Positions 1-6,131 of a stretch of 6,131 nucleotides of DNA are shown here, piece by piece. Within the stretch, counting starts at the first letter, position 1. The number at the start of each line of letters is the position of its first letter. Below the pieces are notes generated by a model that worked only from the letters and a program-made list of their open reading frames with translations, ran no database searches and was not told the DNA's origin. The position numbers and the translations under genes were made by a program. Origin of the DNA: Bryobacterales bacterium (GTDB taxonomy: Bacteria; Acidobacteriota; Terriglobia; Bryobacterales; Bryobacteraceae); NCBI GenBank assembly GCA_016789785.1, contig JAEUQE010000353.1, positions 1-6,131 of the forward strand. The letters are read 5' to 3'.

Positions 1-2655
1 GGCGTTCTCTGCTTCCGGAACCTGTAGATGATGAAACGCCCAATCGTCGGCGTGATCGGGAATTGGCCACTTGCCTGGGAGAAACTTCTCAATCGAACTC
101 CGGGCGGGCAACCCCGTTGCCCCCAACTCCGTAACCAGGTTCGCCGTCATTTTCCGGTAATCCCAAATGGAGCCGCTGTACCAGCCGAAGTAAAGATGGG
201 CGTCTCCGTGCCGTCCGGTGGAACGCTGTACCCACCGGTCCTGTGGATCGAGCAGTGCGGGCCGCGCCGCGAGATGCTTCGTCAGGTCGCGATAGTTCTC
301 CAAATCCTCTTCATCGCTTGGCGCCCACGCGAACACCGAAGTATGATTCCTTACCAACCGGATATGGCGATCGAATAACTTCGCCGCATGCCGGGAGAAT
401 TCGGTGTCGTGCGGATACCACGCCTCCAGGTAATCCTGCCAGATCAGAAAGCCTTGTTCGTCGGCCAGTTCGTAGAACTCCGGGTTCTCGAAGTGGCAGT
501 GCACGCGGATGGAGTTCACATTCATCTGGCGGATCAGTGCGAAATCGCGTTCATACTCCGGACGGCGGAACTCCGAGAGAAAGAGATTCGCGTAGATATT
601 CGTGCCCCGGAGAAATACGGGCTTGCCGTTGAGATAGAAACGGTCTCCCCGCCGCGCCACGGTGCGGATCCCGGTGCGCATCCGCTTGCCATCCAATACA
701 CGGCCTGCCTGATCCTTCAGGCGGACATCGAGCAGGTAAAGGTCGGGCTTGCCGTGATCCCAAGTCCACCACAAGCGCGGTTCGCGAACGCGGATTTCGA
801 TGCGTTCCCGGCCTCCGCGTGCAGCCTGGCGAATCTGCGTGCCCGGCCCACGAAACGTGTGCGGAGTAAGAGTAACTTCCCAGGTTGCTCCCTGTGGGAC
901 CTCCCCGGCATCGACATCCGCCACCACAATGCCGTCGCCGTCCTCGATCAGCGTGTCAATCGCGACATCGGTGATTCGCGTTTCCTTTGACGAACGCAGC
1001 CAGACACTTCGCGTAATCCCCAGAGCTGTGATGTCATCCGGCTTCTGGTCAACACCTCCGTAACTTCCCTTCACGGTGTAGGGGCGATGCTTCCAGTAAT
1101 AGTGCACGGGCGTCCAAACGCGCACCTGTAATTCGTACTCTTCCCCGGCCTTGACTCTCGATGTGACGTCGTAAGTGTATGGGTCAATGTAACCCTCGTG
1201 CCGGCCCAACTGCGCGCCGTTGAGGAATGCCTCGGCGATGTAATCCGTAGCCTCAAAGTCAAGATGGATTCGCGAGCCTTTCCAATCCGCCGGCACGCGA
1301 AACTTGCGACGGTACCACCACTCCTTGCCACTTACCCATCCCGCCTCCCGCGTGTAAACCCTGTCCCGCGGCAACCATTGAAGATGCGCGCTCCCTGGCA
1401 CCTTTACCGGGCGCCATTCGCTCGACGGGCCAGCCCCCTTCTCTCCCCAGGCGAGATCCCAGGTGCCATCCATCGCGACCCGGCGCGGTTCGAAAGGCGG
1501 TGGCGGCCCCGATACCGCGGCGCTGACCGGCGCGGGCGCAACCTGTATCAGATTCGAAGCACGCAGATTCTGCTCGCTTCCGTCACTTACTTGGACTAAC
1601 AGAGGTTGGCGAACCTTACGAGCTTCGGCCCTGGCCACCAGCGCCGTCTCATCGCCCTTCCATGCGTGAAACACCAGCGCGACCGCCGCGCTGCCCGGTG
1701 CCCGCGCTTCCATTCGATGCGAACACGCGCCAACCCACGTCAAAGCCTCCGATGACGGAGTGTGCGCCGGCACGAAGGAGAGCGCGCCGTAGTTCTCGCG
1801 CCGCGCGTAGTAAGTGAATACGCCTCCCGGCGGGCTTGTCCACGGCCGCGGGCCGATTGCCGAATCGGGCGGTTCGCTCGGATCCGGGCCCGTCGGCCAG
1901 CGATACTCGTTGCCGTCCGTGCAACGGTCAAACGGCAGGTAGGGCAGGGCACTGATGCTGGAGAAGCGAAAGCCGCCGGTCGCCGTCCAGAGTAACTGGT
2001 TGCCGGACAGCCGTAACTCGAGGCTTCCGCGCCGCGCCGATCCCTCCAAGAATCCGCTTGCCAGTTGCCAGTCTCCGGACCCGCCTCCTCCCAGTGCCGT
2101 CCAGCCATTATTCGCTCCTCCAACGGGCGATGTCTGCTTGCGCTCCACCGCCGGTTTGGGATGAATGTCGTTCGGATCATGTGAGACCGGCGTCATCTCC
2201 ACCAGGTTGACGCTCCGCTGCGGACCCGCGCCAAGATGGTACGCCTCCTGGACCGCTCCGGATTCAGCGTCAATCACAACCCGCGCCGCCGCACTCCTCA
2301 TCTCGAGACGGCCCGACTGCATACGGCGCACCGTCACAAACGGATCGCGCCGCGCAGGTGCGGTGCAGCAGATCACACGATACTCGGCCACTTGCCCCGC
2401 CATGACACTCGCTGCGAAAAGGAGGTGGGTGGCTGTCAATTGTGATGGCACTTCCGTGCCCGATGCGTCGACCACCTGGTACGCCTTATCCGCCAAACTC
2501 GCCTTCGGAGCGCCCAGACTGGCCAGCGGGATCCTGACAATCTCCCCGCTTCGCCTCTCGATTCCGGTCGGCTCTTCCAGCCGGACCGTCCAAACCGTCG
2601 CTGCGGTGCCCGTGCACGCGACCAACAACAGCCAGCCAAGGGTTAGTCGAATCAT
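1..2655 (-). CDS. Secreted family 2 glycoside hydrolase with long N-terminal extension (3' end outside window)
   Basis: Retaining beta-glycosidase of the GH2 clan; substrate unknown (galactoside, glucuronide or mannoside all possible). The frame is open for 885 codons from ATG 2655 to the window edge, so the C-terminus is missing. Residues 1-20 form a hydrophobic export signal; L-V-A-C at 11-14 fits a lipobox, so the protein may be a lipoprotein. Residues about 24-390 are beta-rich and not GH2; the start faintly resembles DUF4861-type domains. The jelly-roll sugar-binding domain begins near 395 (MDGTWDLAWG), an Ig-like domain spans about 555-650 (PRLWWTWDHGKPDLYLL from 626), and the TIM barrel starts near 671 (FYLNGKPVFLRGTN). 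E782 in FAWAPSDEE sits at the acid/base position and E843 in LVTELGATGLP at the nucleophile. AAAGG at 2666-2670 is a possible ribosome site, 10 bases before the ATG. Family assignment is firm; substrate and the N-terminal domain identity are not. Confidence 0.92.
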   Translation of the reverse strand, partial: MIRLTLGWLLLVACTGTAATVWTVRLEEPTGIERRSGEIVRIPLASLGAPKASLADKAYQVVDASGTEVPSQLTATHLLFAASVMAGQVAEYRVICCTAPARRDPFVTVRRMQSGRLEMRSAAARVVIDAESGAVQEAYHLGAGPQRSVNLVEMTPVSHDPNDIHPKPAVERKQTSPVGGANNGWTALGGGGSGDWQLASGFLEGSARRGSLELRLSGNQLLWTATGGFRFSSISALPYLPFDRCTDGNEYRWPTGPDPSEPPDSAIGPRPWTSPPGGVFTYYARRENYGALSFVPAHTPSSEALTWVGACSHRMEARAPGSAAVALVFHAWKGDETALVARAEARKVRQPLLVQVSDGSEQNLRASNLIQVAPAPVSAAVSGPPPPFEPRRVAMDGTWDLAWGEKGAGPSSEWRPVKVPGSAHLQWLPRDRVYTREAGWVSGKEWWYRRKFRVPADWKGSRIHLDFEATDYIAEAFLNGAQLGRHEGYIDPYTYDVTSRVKAGEEYELQVRVWTPVHYYWKHRPYTVKGSYGGVDQKPDDITALGITRSVWLRSSKETRITDVAIDTLIEDGDGIVVADVDAGEVPQGATWEVTLTPHTFRGPGTQIRQAARGGRERIEIRVREPRLWWTWDHGKPDLYLLDVRLKDQAGRVLDGKRMRTGIRTVARRGDRFYLNGKPVFLRGTNIYANLFLSEFRRPEYERDFALIRQMNVNSIRVHCHFENPEFYELADEQGFLIWQDYLEAWYPHDTEFSRHAAKLFDRHIRLVRNHTSVFAWAPSDEEDLENYRDLTKHLAARPALLDPQDRWVQRSTGRHGDAHLYFGWYSGSIWDYRKMTANLVTELGATGLPARSSIEKFLPGKWPIPDHADDWAFHHLQVPEAENA

Positions 2656-2698
2656 TCTTTGTGAACCTTTATTATCCGCGATTGGCGACAATAGAAGG
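2656..2698. promoter_or_regulatory. Compact divergent promoter region, hydrolase/globin
   Basis: Only 43 bp separate the GH2 start from the longest globin start. The middle is AT-rich and holds a -10-like hexamer in each direction over nearly the same bases: GATAAT on the minus strand (2671-2676) and TATTAT on the plus strand (2670-2675), each five of six against TATAAT. Neither has a good -35 at 16-18 bp. If the minus one is real, its leader would be only about 9 bases and would exclude the AAAGG ribosome site, so the true hydrolase promoter may instead lie inside the globin gene. This is inference from hexamer matches only. Confidence 0.3.
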
Positions 2699-3085
2699 GT
2701 GCCAGATCAACTCTCGGAAGATCACGTGTTTGAAGAAATCGGAGAGGAGGGATTCCGGCGTCTCGTTGCCGCGTTCTACCGGCAGATTCCGGGCGACGAT
2801 GTTCTGGGGCCGATGTATCCCGCGGACGACCTGGAAGGCGCGGAACAACGGCTTCGGGATTTCCTCATTTTCCGTTTTGGAGGCCCGCCACGCTACGTTG
2901 AGCAGCGCGGCCATCCGCGCCTGCGCATGCGTCATGCACCCTTCGCGGTGGATCAGCGCGCCCGCGACCGTTGGATCGCGCTCATGGACAGTGCGTTTCG
3001 CGAAGTGCAGTTGCCACCTTCCGCCGAGGCAGTGCTGCGCCCTTTCTTCGAGCATGTCGCGACATTCATGATCAATCGTCAATAG
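2699..3085 (+). CDS. Group 2 truncated hemoglobin (trHbO-like)
   Basis: Small cytoplasmic heme protein of the 2-over-2 globin fold, 128 residues from GTG 2699. Group 2 members bind O2 and are linked to oxygen handling, NO/peroxide detoxification or redox chemistry; the role here is unknown. All hallmark residues are visible by alignment to remembered mycobacterial GlbO: Tyr B10 = Y27 (AAFYRQ), Tyr CD1 = Y40 (GPMYP), proximal His F8 = H79 within RGHPRLRMRHAPF, and Trp G8 = W92 (RDRWIAL). The GGP turn at 61-63 also fits. One residue is missing before helix A (EIGEEGF where GlbO has a paired glycine). There is no ATG near the 5' end. GTG 2699 has AGAAGG directly abutting it, too close for normal use; GTG 2726 has GGAAG five bases upstream and would give 119 residues still covering the whole fold. 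The stop overlaps the 3' end of the opposing kinase gene. Confidence 0.93.
   Translation: MPDQLSEDHVFEEIGEEGFRRLVAAFYRQIPGDDVLGPMYPADDLEGAEQRLRDFLIFRFGGPPRYVEQRGHPRLRMRHAPFAVDQRARDRWIALMDSAFREVQLPPSAEAVLRPFFEHVATFMINRQ
2716..2728 (+). promoter_or_regulatory. Possible ribosome site and alternative GTG start of the globin gene
   Basis: GGAAG at 2716-2720 is followed after five bases by GTG at 2726-2728, in frame with the globin. Starting here gives (M)FEEIGEEGF, close to where many group 2 globins begin. The upstream GTG 2699 has no properly spaced Shine-Dalgarno sequence, so this may be the true start. Undecided from sequence alone. Confidence 0.4.
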
Positions 3086-5189
3086 TTTTCGTTGGGGCGG
3101 GGCTTTGCTGTCTGGCATACTGCCCGATCGCGCCGGACAAGGTATCCAGTGTGATTGGCTTGCTGAGGTATCCGTCCATGCCCGCGGCGAGGCAGCGCTC
3201 CCGATCCCCATCCATTGCACTCGCCGTCAACGCGATGATGGGAGTTCGTGAACCACGGCTTTCGTTTCGGCGAATGGCCTCGGTCGCCGCATACCCATCC
3301 AAGTTCGGCATCTGGCAGTCCATCAGGATCATGTCAAACCGCTCTGACAGCGCGGCATTCAGTGCTTCTTTTCCATCGTTCACCGCAACCACACTGTGGC
3401 CTAGTTTTTCGATGATCCGAACGGCCACCGTGCGATTCAGAGCATTGTCGTCGGCAACCAGGATCCGGAAAGCCGCGCTCCACACTTCCCTTGGCGTCTC
3501 GCTGGCGGCGGCCCGCGGGAGTTCCGGCGCAAGGGGAAACTCCACCCGGAACCATACGGAGGTGCCAGCGCCCAACTCGCTGTTCAGGCCGATCTCGCCG
3601 CCCAGCCGTGTCACGATTTCCCGGCATATGGCGAGCCCGAGACCGGTTCCGCCGTGCCGCCGCGTGGTGGTCGAATCGGCCTGGTGAAACGGCTGAAACA
3701 GCGTTGGGATCTTGCCTGCGGCAATCCCGATACCCGTGTCCTCCACGGCAACCTCCACCGTGGCATGACCTTTCCGTTTCAGTTCCTGCTTCACACGAAC
3801 CGCCACCCTTCCCTGCTCGGTGAATTTGATCGCGTTGTCGATGAAATTTCGCAACACTTGCTCAACTCGTGCAGCGTCTCCCATCAGGCTCGGAAGATCA
3901 TCCATTTCGATCGCAATCTCGATACCCTTCCGGCGGGCGGCGTCGCTCAGCAGCATGGTGGTGGCCCGCACGACCTCCTGCATCGAGAACGGCTCCGCCC
4001 GCAGCGGCATCTTCCCCGATTCCAGACGTGAGAAATCGAGAACGTCATTCAGAATCCGGAGTAGGCCATCCGCGCTGAGGCGGATCAACTTCACAAGGTC
4101 TGCCTGCTTGGCGCTTAATTGCGTATCCAGGAGTAAGTCCAGAACGCCAATCACGCCATTCATCGGGGTCCGGATCTCATGGCTGATGTTGGCGATGAAC
4201 AGACGCCTTGCGCCATTCGCCCGAACGGCGATCGCTTTCTGGCGCCGCCAGTGAATCGCAAAGTAGCCGGCAACCACCGTTAGGATCACAAAGCCACACA
4301 ACAGGATGATCAGCCGCAGGCGGCGTTGCTCACTGCGGAAGAGTAAGTACCGGTATTCGATGTCATTGTTCGCGGTATGTGCCCAGCGCGCGAAATGGTC
4401 CGCCAGGCTTCCATCAATAGCCATCTCGTCGATCGCCTCGCGCAACAGCCTCGCGGGCGCCTCGAATTCTGGTCGGAAGGAAATTCCGAGTTCGATGAAG
4501 GCACCGGCGACTGTCTCCTGAAACAACGCCGCGGAGGCGCATCCTTCAGGGCGGCGCAGGAGCAGTTGCTGGAAGATTCTGGCATTGATGAACACGGCAT
4601 CCGCTTCACCGCGACAGAGCGTCTTGAGCGCTTCCGTACCGCCTTCAGTGCCTAGAATCTCCGCCGCTGGGAGTACGGACCGCGCCAACGGCTCCGTTCT
4701 CCCGAGGCGATTGACGGCCACTCGCAATCCTCTCCCATCGTTACCCGGGGGCCGGCTTTCCTGAAGCGAAACCAAATAGAACGGGTCGCGCACCCAGGGA
4801 ATGGTAGTGCCGAATCCTCCGGAGTCCTTGGGGTCCGTCAGTGGCCAAAGATCGACATCGTTGTCGCGCAGGGCGTCCCGATTCAGCTTGAGAACGGGCT
4901 TCCAATTCAGCCGGACTCCCTCGCGGCGAGCGGCTTCGTTGATCACCTGGAAGGCCAGTCCATCCAGCGACCCGTCCGCGCGCACCACCATGTAGGGCGG
5001 ACTGTTGCGGATTCCGATACGCAATGCATGGCCCGGCAGAGTGCGGCCCCCACGCGAATCCGCGCCCCACGCGCTGATGCCCAACGTGGCGCACGTAAGC
5101 CAGATCGGAAAGCCGCCTGCCCAGGCCCTCCTGACGAAGGCTCGTCCCCGGAGCCATGCGCCACCTTCCCGGAAAACAACTCGCTGCAT
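3072..5189 (-). CDS. Hybrid sensor histidine kinase with periplasmic solute-binding sensor domain
   Basis: Inner-membrane sensor of 705 residues that should autophosphorylate on His and pass phosphate to its own receiver. Order (numbered from ATG 5189): long basic leader then hydrophobic stretch 26-42 ending AWGA, a signal peptide or anchor; one SBP_bac_3-like domain about 55-272 (ALRIGIRNSPPYMVV at its start); membrane span about 291-313; no HAMP; HisKA with H337 in ISHEIRTPMNG; HATPase with N-box N448/N452, G1 box D484-TGIGI, F-box FQPFHQAD and G2 box GGTGLGLAI; receiver about 574-690 with D580/D581, phosphoacceptor D624 (MDCQMP), T655 and K677. There is no HPt, so a separate phosphotransfer protein or direct action is needed. 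The layout resembles EvgS/BvgS with one sensor lobe pair and no HPt. TTG 5192 is an alternative start one codon upstream; no clear ribosome site is seen for either. Ligand unknown. Confidence 0.95.
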   Translation of the reverse strand: MQRVVFREGGAWLRGRAFVRRAWAGGFPIWLTCATLGISAWGADSRGGRTLPGHALRIGIRNSPPYMVVRADGSLDGLAFQVINEAARREGVRLNWKPVLKLNRDALRDNDVDLWPLTDPKDSGGFGTTIPWVRDPFYLVSLQESRPPGNDGRGLRVAVNRLGRTEPLARSVLPAAEILGTEGGTEALKTLCRGEADAVFINARIFQQLLLRRPEGCASAALFQETVAGAFIELGISFRPEFEAPARLLREAIDEMAIDGSLADHFARWAHTANNDIEYRYLLFRSEQRRLRLIILLCGFVILTVVAGYFAIHWRRQKAIAVRANGARRLFIANISHEIRTPMNGVIGVLDLLLDTQLSAKQADLVKLIRLSADGLLRILNDVLDFSRLESGKMPLRAEPFSMQEVVRATTMLLSDAARRKGIEIAIEMDDLPSLMGDAARVEQVLRNFIDNAIKFTEQGRVAVRVKQELKRKGHATVEVAVEDTGIGIAAGKIPTLFQPFHQADSTTTRRHGGTGLGLAICREIVTRLGGEIGLNSELGAGTSVWFRVEFPLAPELPRAAASETPREVWSAAFRILVADDNALNRTVAVRIIEKLGHSVVAVNDGKEALNAALSERFDMILMDCQMPNLDGYAATEAIRRNESRGSRTPIIALTASAMDGDRERCLAAGMDGYLSKPITLDTLSGAIGQYARQQSPAPTKTIDD

Positions 5190-5246
5190 CAACCAAGAAC
5201 TCGACGTAGGTTTTCGGCGCCTTCATGTGGGACGCCGCACATTCAG

Positions 5247-5273
5247 CTTATCGTCTCGATTGTGAATTGCCAA
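5247..5273 (-). promoter_or_regulatory. Candidate sigma70-type promoter of the kinase gene
   Basis: On the minus strand TTGGCA (5268-5273) matches five of six -35 bases and GATAAG (5247-5252) four of six -10 bases, with a 15-bp spacer that is shorter than optimal. Transcription would begin near 5240, giving an untranslated leader of about 50 bases before ATG 5189. The 11-bp tandem repeat lies directly upstream of the -35, where an activator would be expected when the core promoter is weak. Prediction only. Confidence 0.3.
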
Positions 5274-5274
5274 C

Positions 5275-5299
5275 TGCGCAAGATTTGCGCAAGATTTGC
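5275..5299. repeat. Perfect 11-bp tandem repeat, possible operator
   Basis: The unit TGCGCAAGATT occurs twice without mismatch (5275-5285 and 5286-5296), followed by a partial third TGC. The period of 11 bp is about one helical turn, as in the paired half-sites of OmpR/PhoB-family response regulators. The unit junction also makes an 8-bp palindrome TTGCGCAA (5285-5292). It sits 86-110 bp before the kinase start and just upstream of the candidate -35. The repeat is directly visible; regulatory use is inference. Confidence 0.6.
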
Positions 5300-5473
5300 T
5301 CCGTCCATCCGGCGCAGTGTTGCCGAATTCGACCTCGCATCGCATCTGGCTGAACCGGCAGGTTCCGGCTCCCATGCAGGCCCATTCCACCGAGCGCGCT
5401 CACGATGCAAGCGTTATTTACTTAACCTGGTGGTTCGATCAACGCCGAGCGGAATGCACTCCCATTGCCCCAG

Positions 5474-6131
5474 CTACAGAATCCGGCGGCTTGGCGCCGC
5501 GGCGGCCATGACCTCGGGTGCGGGCATCACCGCTGGGGCTGGCTTCCGTGGCCGGGCATCCAGCCGCGCCGCGACTTTCTCCGCTTTCCGGGTACGGAAC
5601 TTCGGCGTTCCCGGCTTCAAACCCTCCGCCTCGATATCCCGGTCAGTAATCTCCGCGGCCGCAAGCAGATACTTGCTGAGATAGTTGCGGATCCGGTCCT
5701 GCACCAGCCGCTGTTGTGTATTCATGAAGAGGTGGAGCAGCAACTCACCGCCTTCTTCGCTCAAGACCTGATAGATCCGCGAGGCTTTCTGTAGCTTTGC
5801 GGACTTCAGGGTTTTCTCCAGCTTCTTCGCCCGCTCTGGAAGCCTGTTGAGTTGACCGGTCTCGCTCCGCTCCACGGCGATCGCCCGCAGCAGGCCGGCA
5901 CGTTCTTTTGGCGCCAGCTTCTCACACAGGATGGAAAGGAACAGGATCAGGTTGTTGACCTTCAAGTCGATACCGAACGGGACAAGCTGCCTCGCCTTCA
6001 ATAACTTCGCGAACCCTTGTAAGTTCAACTTCGGGCCGCTCAGCGCCGGCGAAACCACGCCGAGCATCTTCTCGTCATCCAGCGCCCGCAAGACCTCGGC
6101 GGGATTCAGTTCCCCCGCGATCTGGCGGAGC
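5474..6131 (-). CDS. CCA-adding enzyme / poly(A) polymerase family protein, C-terminal part (5' end outside window)
   Basis: The frame is open from the right edge to TAG 5474-5476, giving the last 218 complete codons; the catalytic head with its GxGxxR and DxD motifs lies outside the window, so activity cannot be judged here. The opening RQIAGELNPAEVLRALDD followed by a leucine-rich helical stretch resembles the neck/body of bacterial class II tRNA nucleotidyltransferases (R..EL..il...), and RIRNYLSKYLLAAAEITD then GLKPGTPKF matches their C-terminal signature (ITGkDL..lGlkPGp.f). These enzymes add or repair CCA at tRNA 3' ends, or add A residues or poly(A). The protein ends with a short basic, Ala/Pro-rich tail of about 30 residues (from ARLDARPRKPAPAV) that looks disordered. 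CCA versus A-adding versus polyadenylating type cannot be told from this part. It lies 284 bp upstream of the kinase on the same strand, probably transcribed separately. Confidence 0.75.
   Translation of the reverse strand, partial: LRQIAGELNPAEVLRALDDEKMLGVVSPALSGPKLNLQGFAKLLKARQLVPFGIDLKVNNLILFLSILCEKLAPKERAGLLRAIAVERSETGQLNRLPERAKKLEKTLKSAKLQKASRIYQVLSEEGGELLLHLFMNTQQRLVQDRIRNYLSKYLLAAAEITDRDIEAEGLKPGTPKFRTRKAEKVAARLDARPRKPAPAVMPAPEVMAAAAPSRRIL

Larger units (their letters stand above)
5190..5473. other. Intergenic region upstream of the kinase gene
   Basis: This 284-bp gap separates the end of the nucleotidyltransferase gene from the kinase start on the same strand. It holds the 11-bp tandem repeat (5275-5299), a weak promoter candidate (5247-5273), a perfect 10-bp palindrome GAGCGCGCTC (5392-5401), a small hairpin GAACC-GGCA-GGTTC (5352-5365), and a 55-codon minus-strand ORF (5223-5390). 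No intrinsic terminator with a T-run follows the nucleotidyltransferase stop. The size of the gap argues that the kinase has its own promoter. Confidence 0.6.

Noticed and set aside
388..990. Plus-strand ORF of 200 residues antisense to GH2
   Set aside because: The minus frame here encodes unmistakable GH2 barrel and Ig-domain motifs; the plus frame shows none.
2165..2698. In-frame 5' extension of the globin ORF giving a 306-residue protein
   Set aside because: The added 178 residues are antisense to the well-supported GH2 N-terminal coding region and have no recognisable domain; the globin fold is complete from 2699 or 2726.
2672..3220. 182-residue minus-strand ORF opposite the globin gene
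   Set aside because: It is the complement of clear globin coding sequence and also overlaps the kinase 3' end in another frame; composition is that of a GC-rich shadow frame.
1..5189. Polysaccharide utilisation locus in which the hybrid kinase senses sugars and controls the GH2 enzyme
   Set aside because: The globin gene on the opposite strand separates them, no SusC/SusD or other transporter is visible, and the kinase has no DNA-binding output domain, unlike the one-piece regulators of such loci.
4741..5226. 161-residue minus-strand ORF overlapping the kinase N-terminus, as a possible leader peptide or frameshifted start
   Set aside because: It runs out of frame through the sensor domain, has no ribosome site, and the kinase frame itself is intact with a good signal sequence from ATG 5189.
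5275..5299. Tandem repeat as a CRISPR fragment
   Set aside because: Units are 11 bp, adjacent without spacers, and only two copies exist.
5352..5365. Hairpin GAACC-GGCA-GGTTC as a terminator for the nucleotidyltransferase gene
   Set aside because: The stem is only five pairs, no T-run follows in either direction, and it lies over 100 bp past the stop codon.
5432..5440. GGTTCGATC, resembling a tRNA T-loop
   Set aside because: No matching T-stem, anticodon arm, acceptor stem or CCA-compatible end could be built around it on either strand.

Overview
The window is GC-rich chromosomal DNA with four protein genes. Three lie on the minus strand (a CCA-adding/poly(A) polymerase-type nucleotidyltransferase, a hybrid sensor kinase and a family 2 glycoside hydrolase). 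One short gene, a group 2 truncated globin, lies on the plus strand between the kinase and the hydrolase. The mix of a secreted GH2 enzyme with a large N-terminal extension, a one-piece hybrid kinase with a periplasmic solute-binding sensor, and a trHbO-type globin suggests an aerobic, polymer-degrading Gram-negative soil bacterium. Acidobacteriota of the Solibacter/Bryobacter kind is my best guess, from overall impression rather than a marker gene. No mobile element, rRNA, tRNA or CRISPR array was found.

Layout, left to right. 1-2655 (minus): GH2 beta-glycosidase, N-terminal 885 codons, with the C-terminus beyond the left edge. The reading frame is open throughout. 2656-2698: a 43-bp divergent gap with an AT-rich core that would have to serve both neighbours. 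2699-3085 (plus): group 2 truncated hemoglobin. 3072-5189 (minus): hybrid histidine kinase (periplasmic binding-protein-like sensor, one membrane span, HisKA, HATPase, receiver), whose 3' end overlaps the globin gene by 14 bp. 5190-5473: intergenic region with a perfect 11-bp tandem repeat just upstream of a possible kinase promoter. 5474-6131 (minus): C-terminal part of the nucleotidyltransferase, with its N-terminus beyond the right edge.

The genes do not form an obvious pathway. The globin breaks up the minus-strand run, so kinase and hydrolase are not one operon, and no response regulator, HPt protein or sugar transporter is present to tie them together. I see no clear previously undescribed system. 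The points most worth checking are the approximately 370-residue N-terminal region fused ahead of the GH2 core, the 11-bp tandem repeat before the kinase, the unusual ligand-site residues of the kinase sensor, and the convergent gene overlap.
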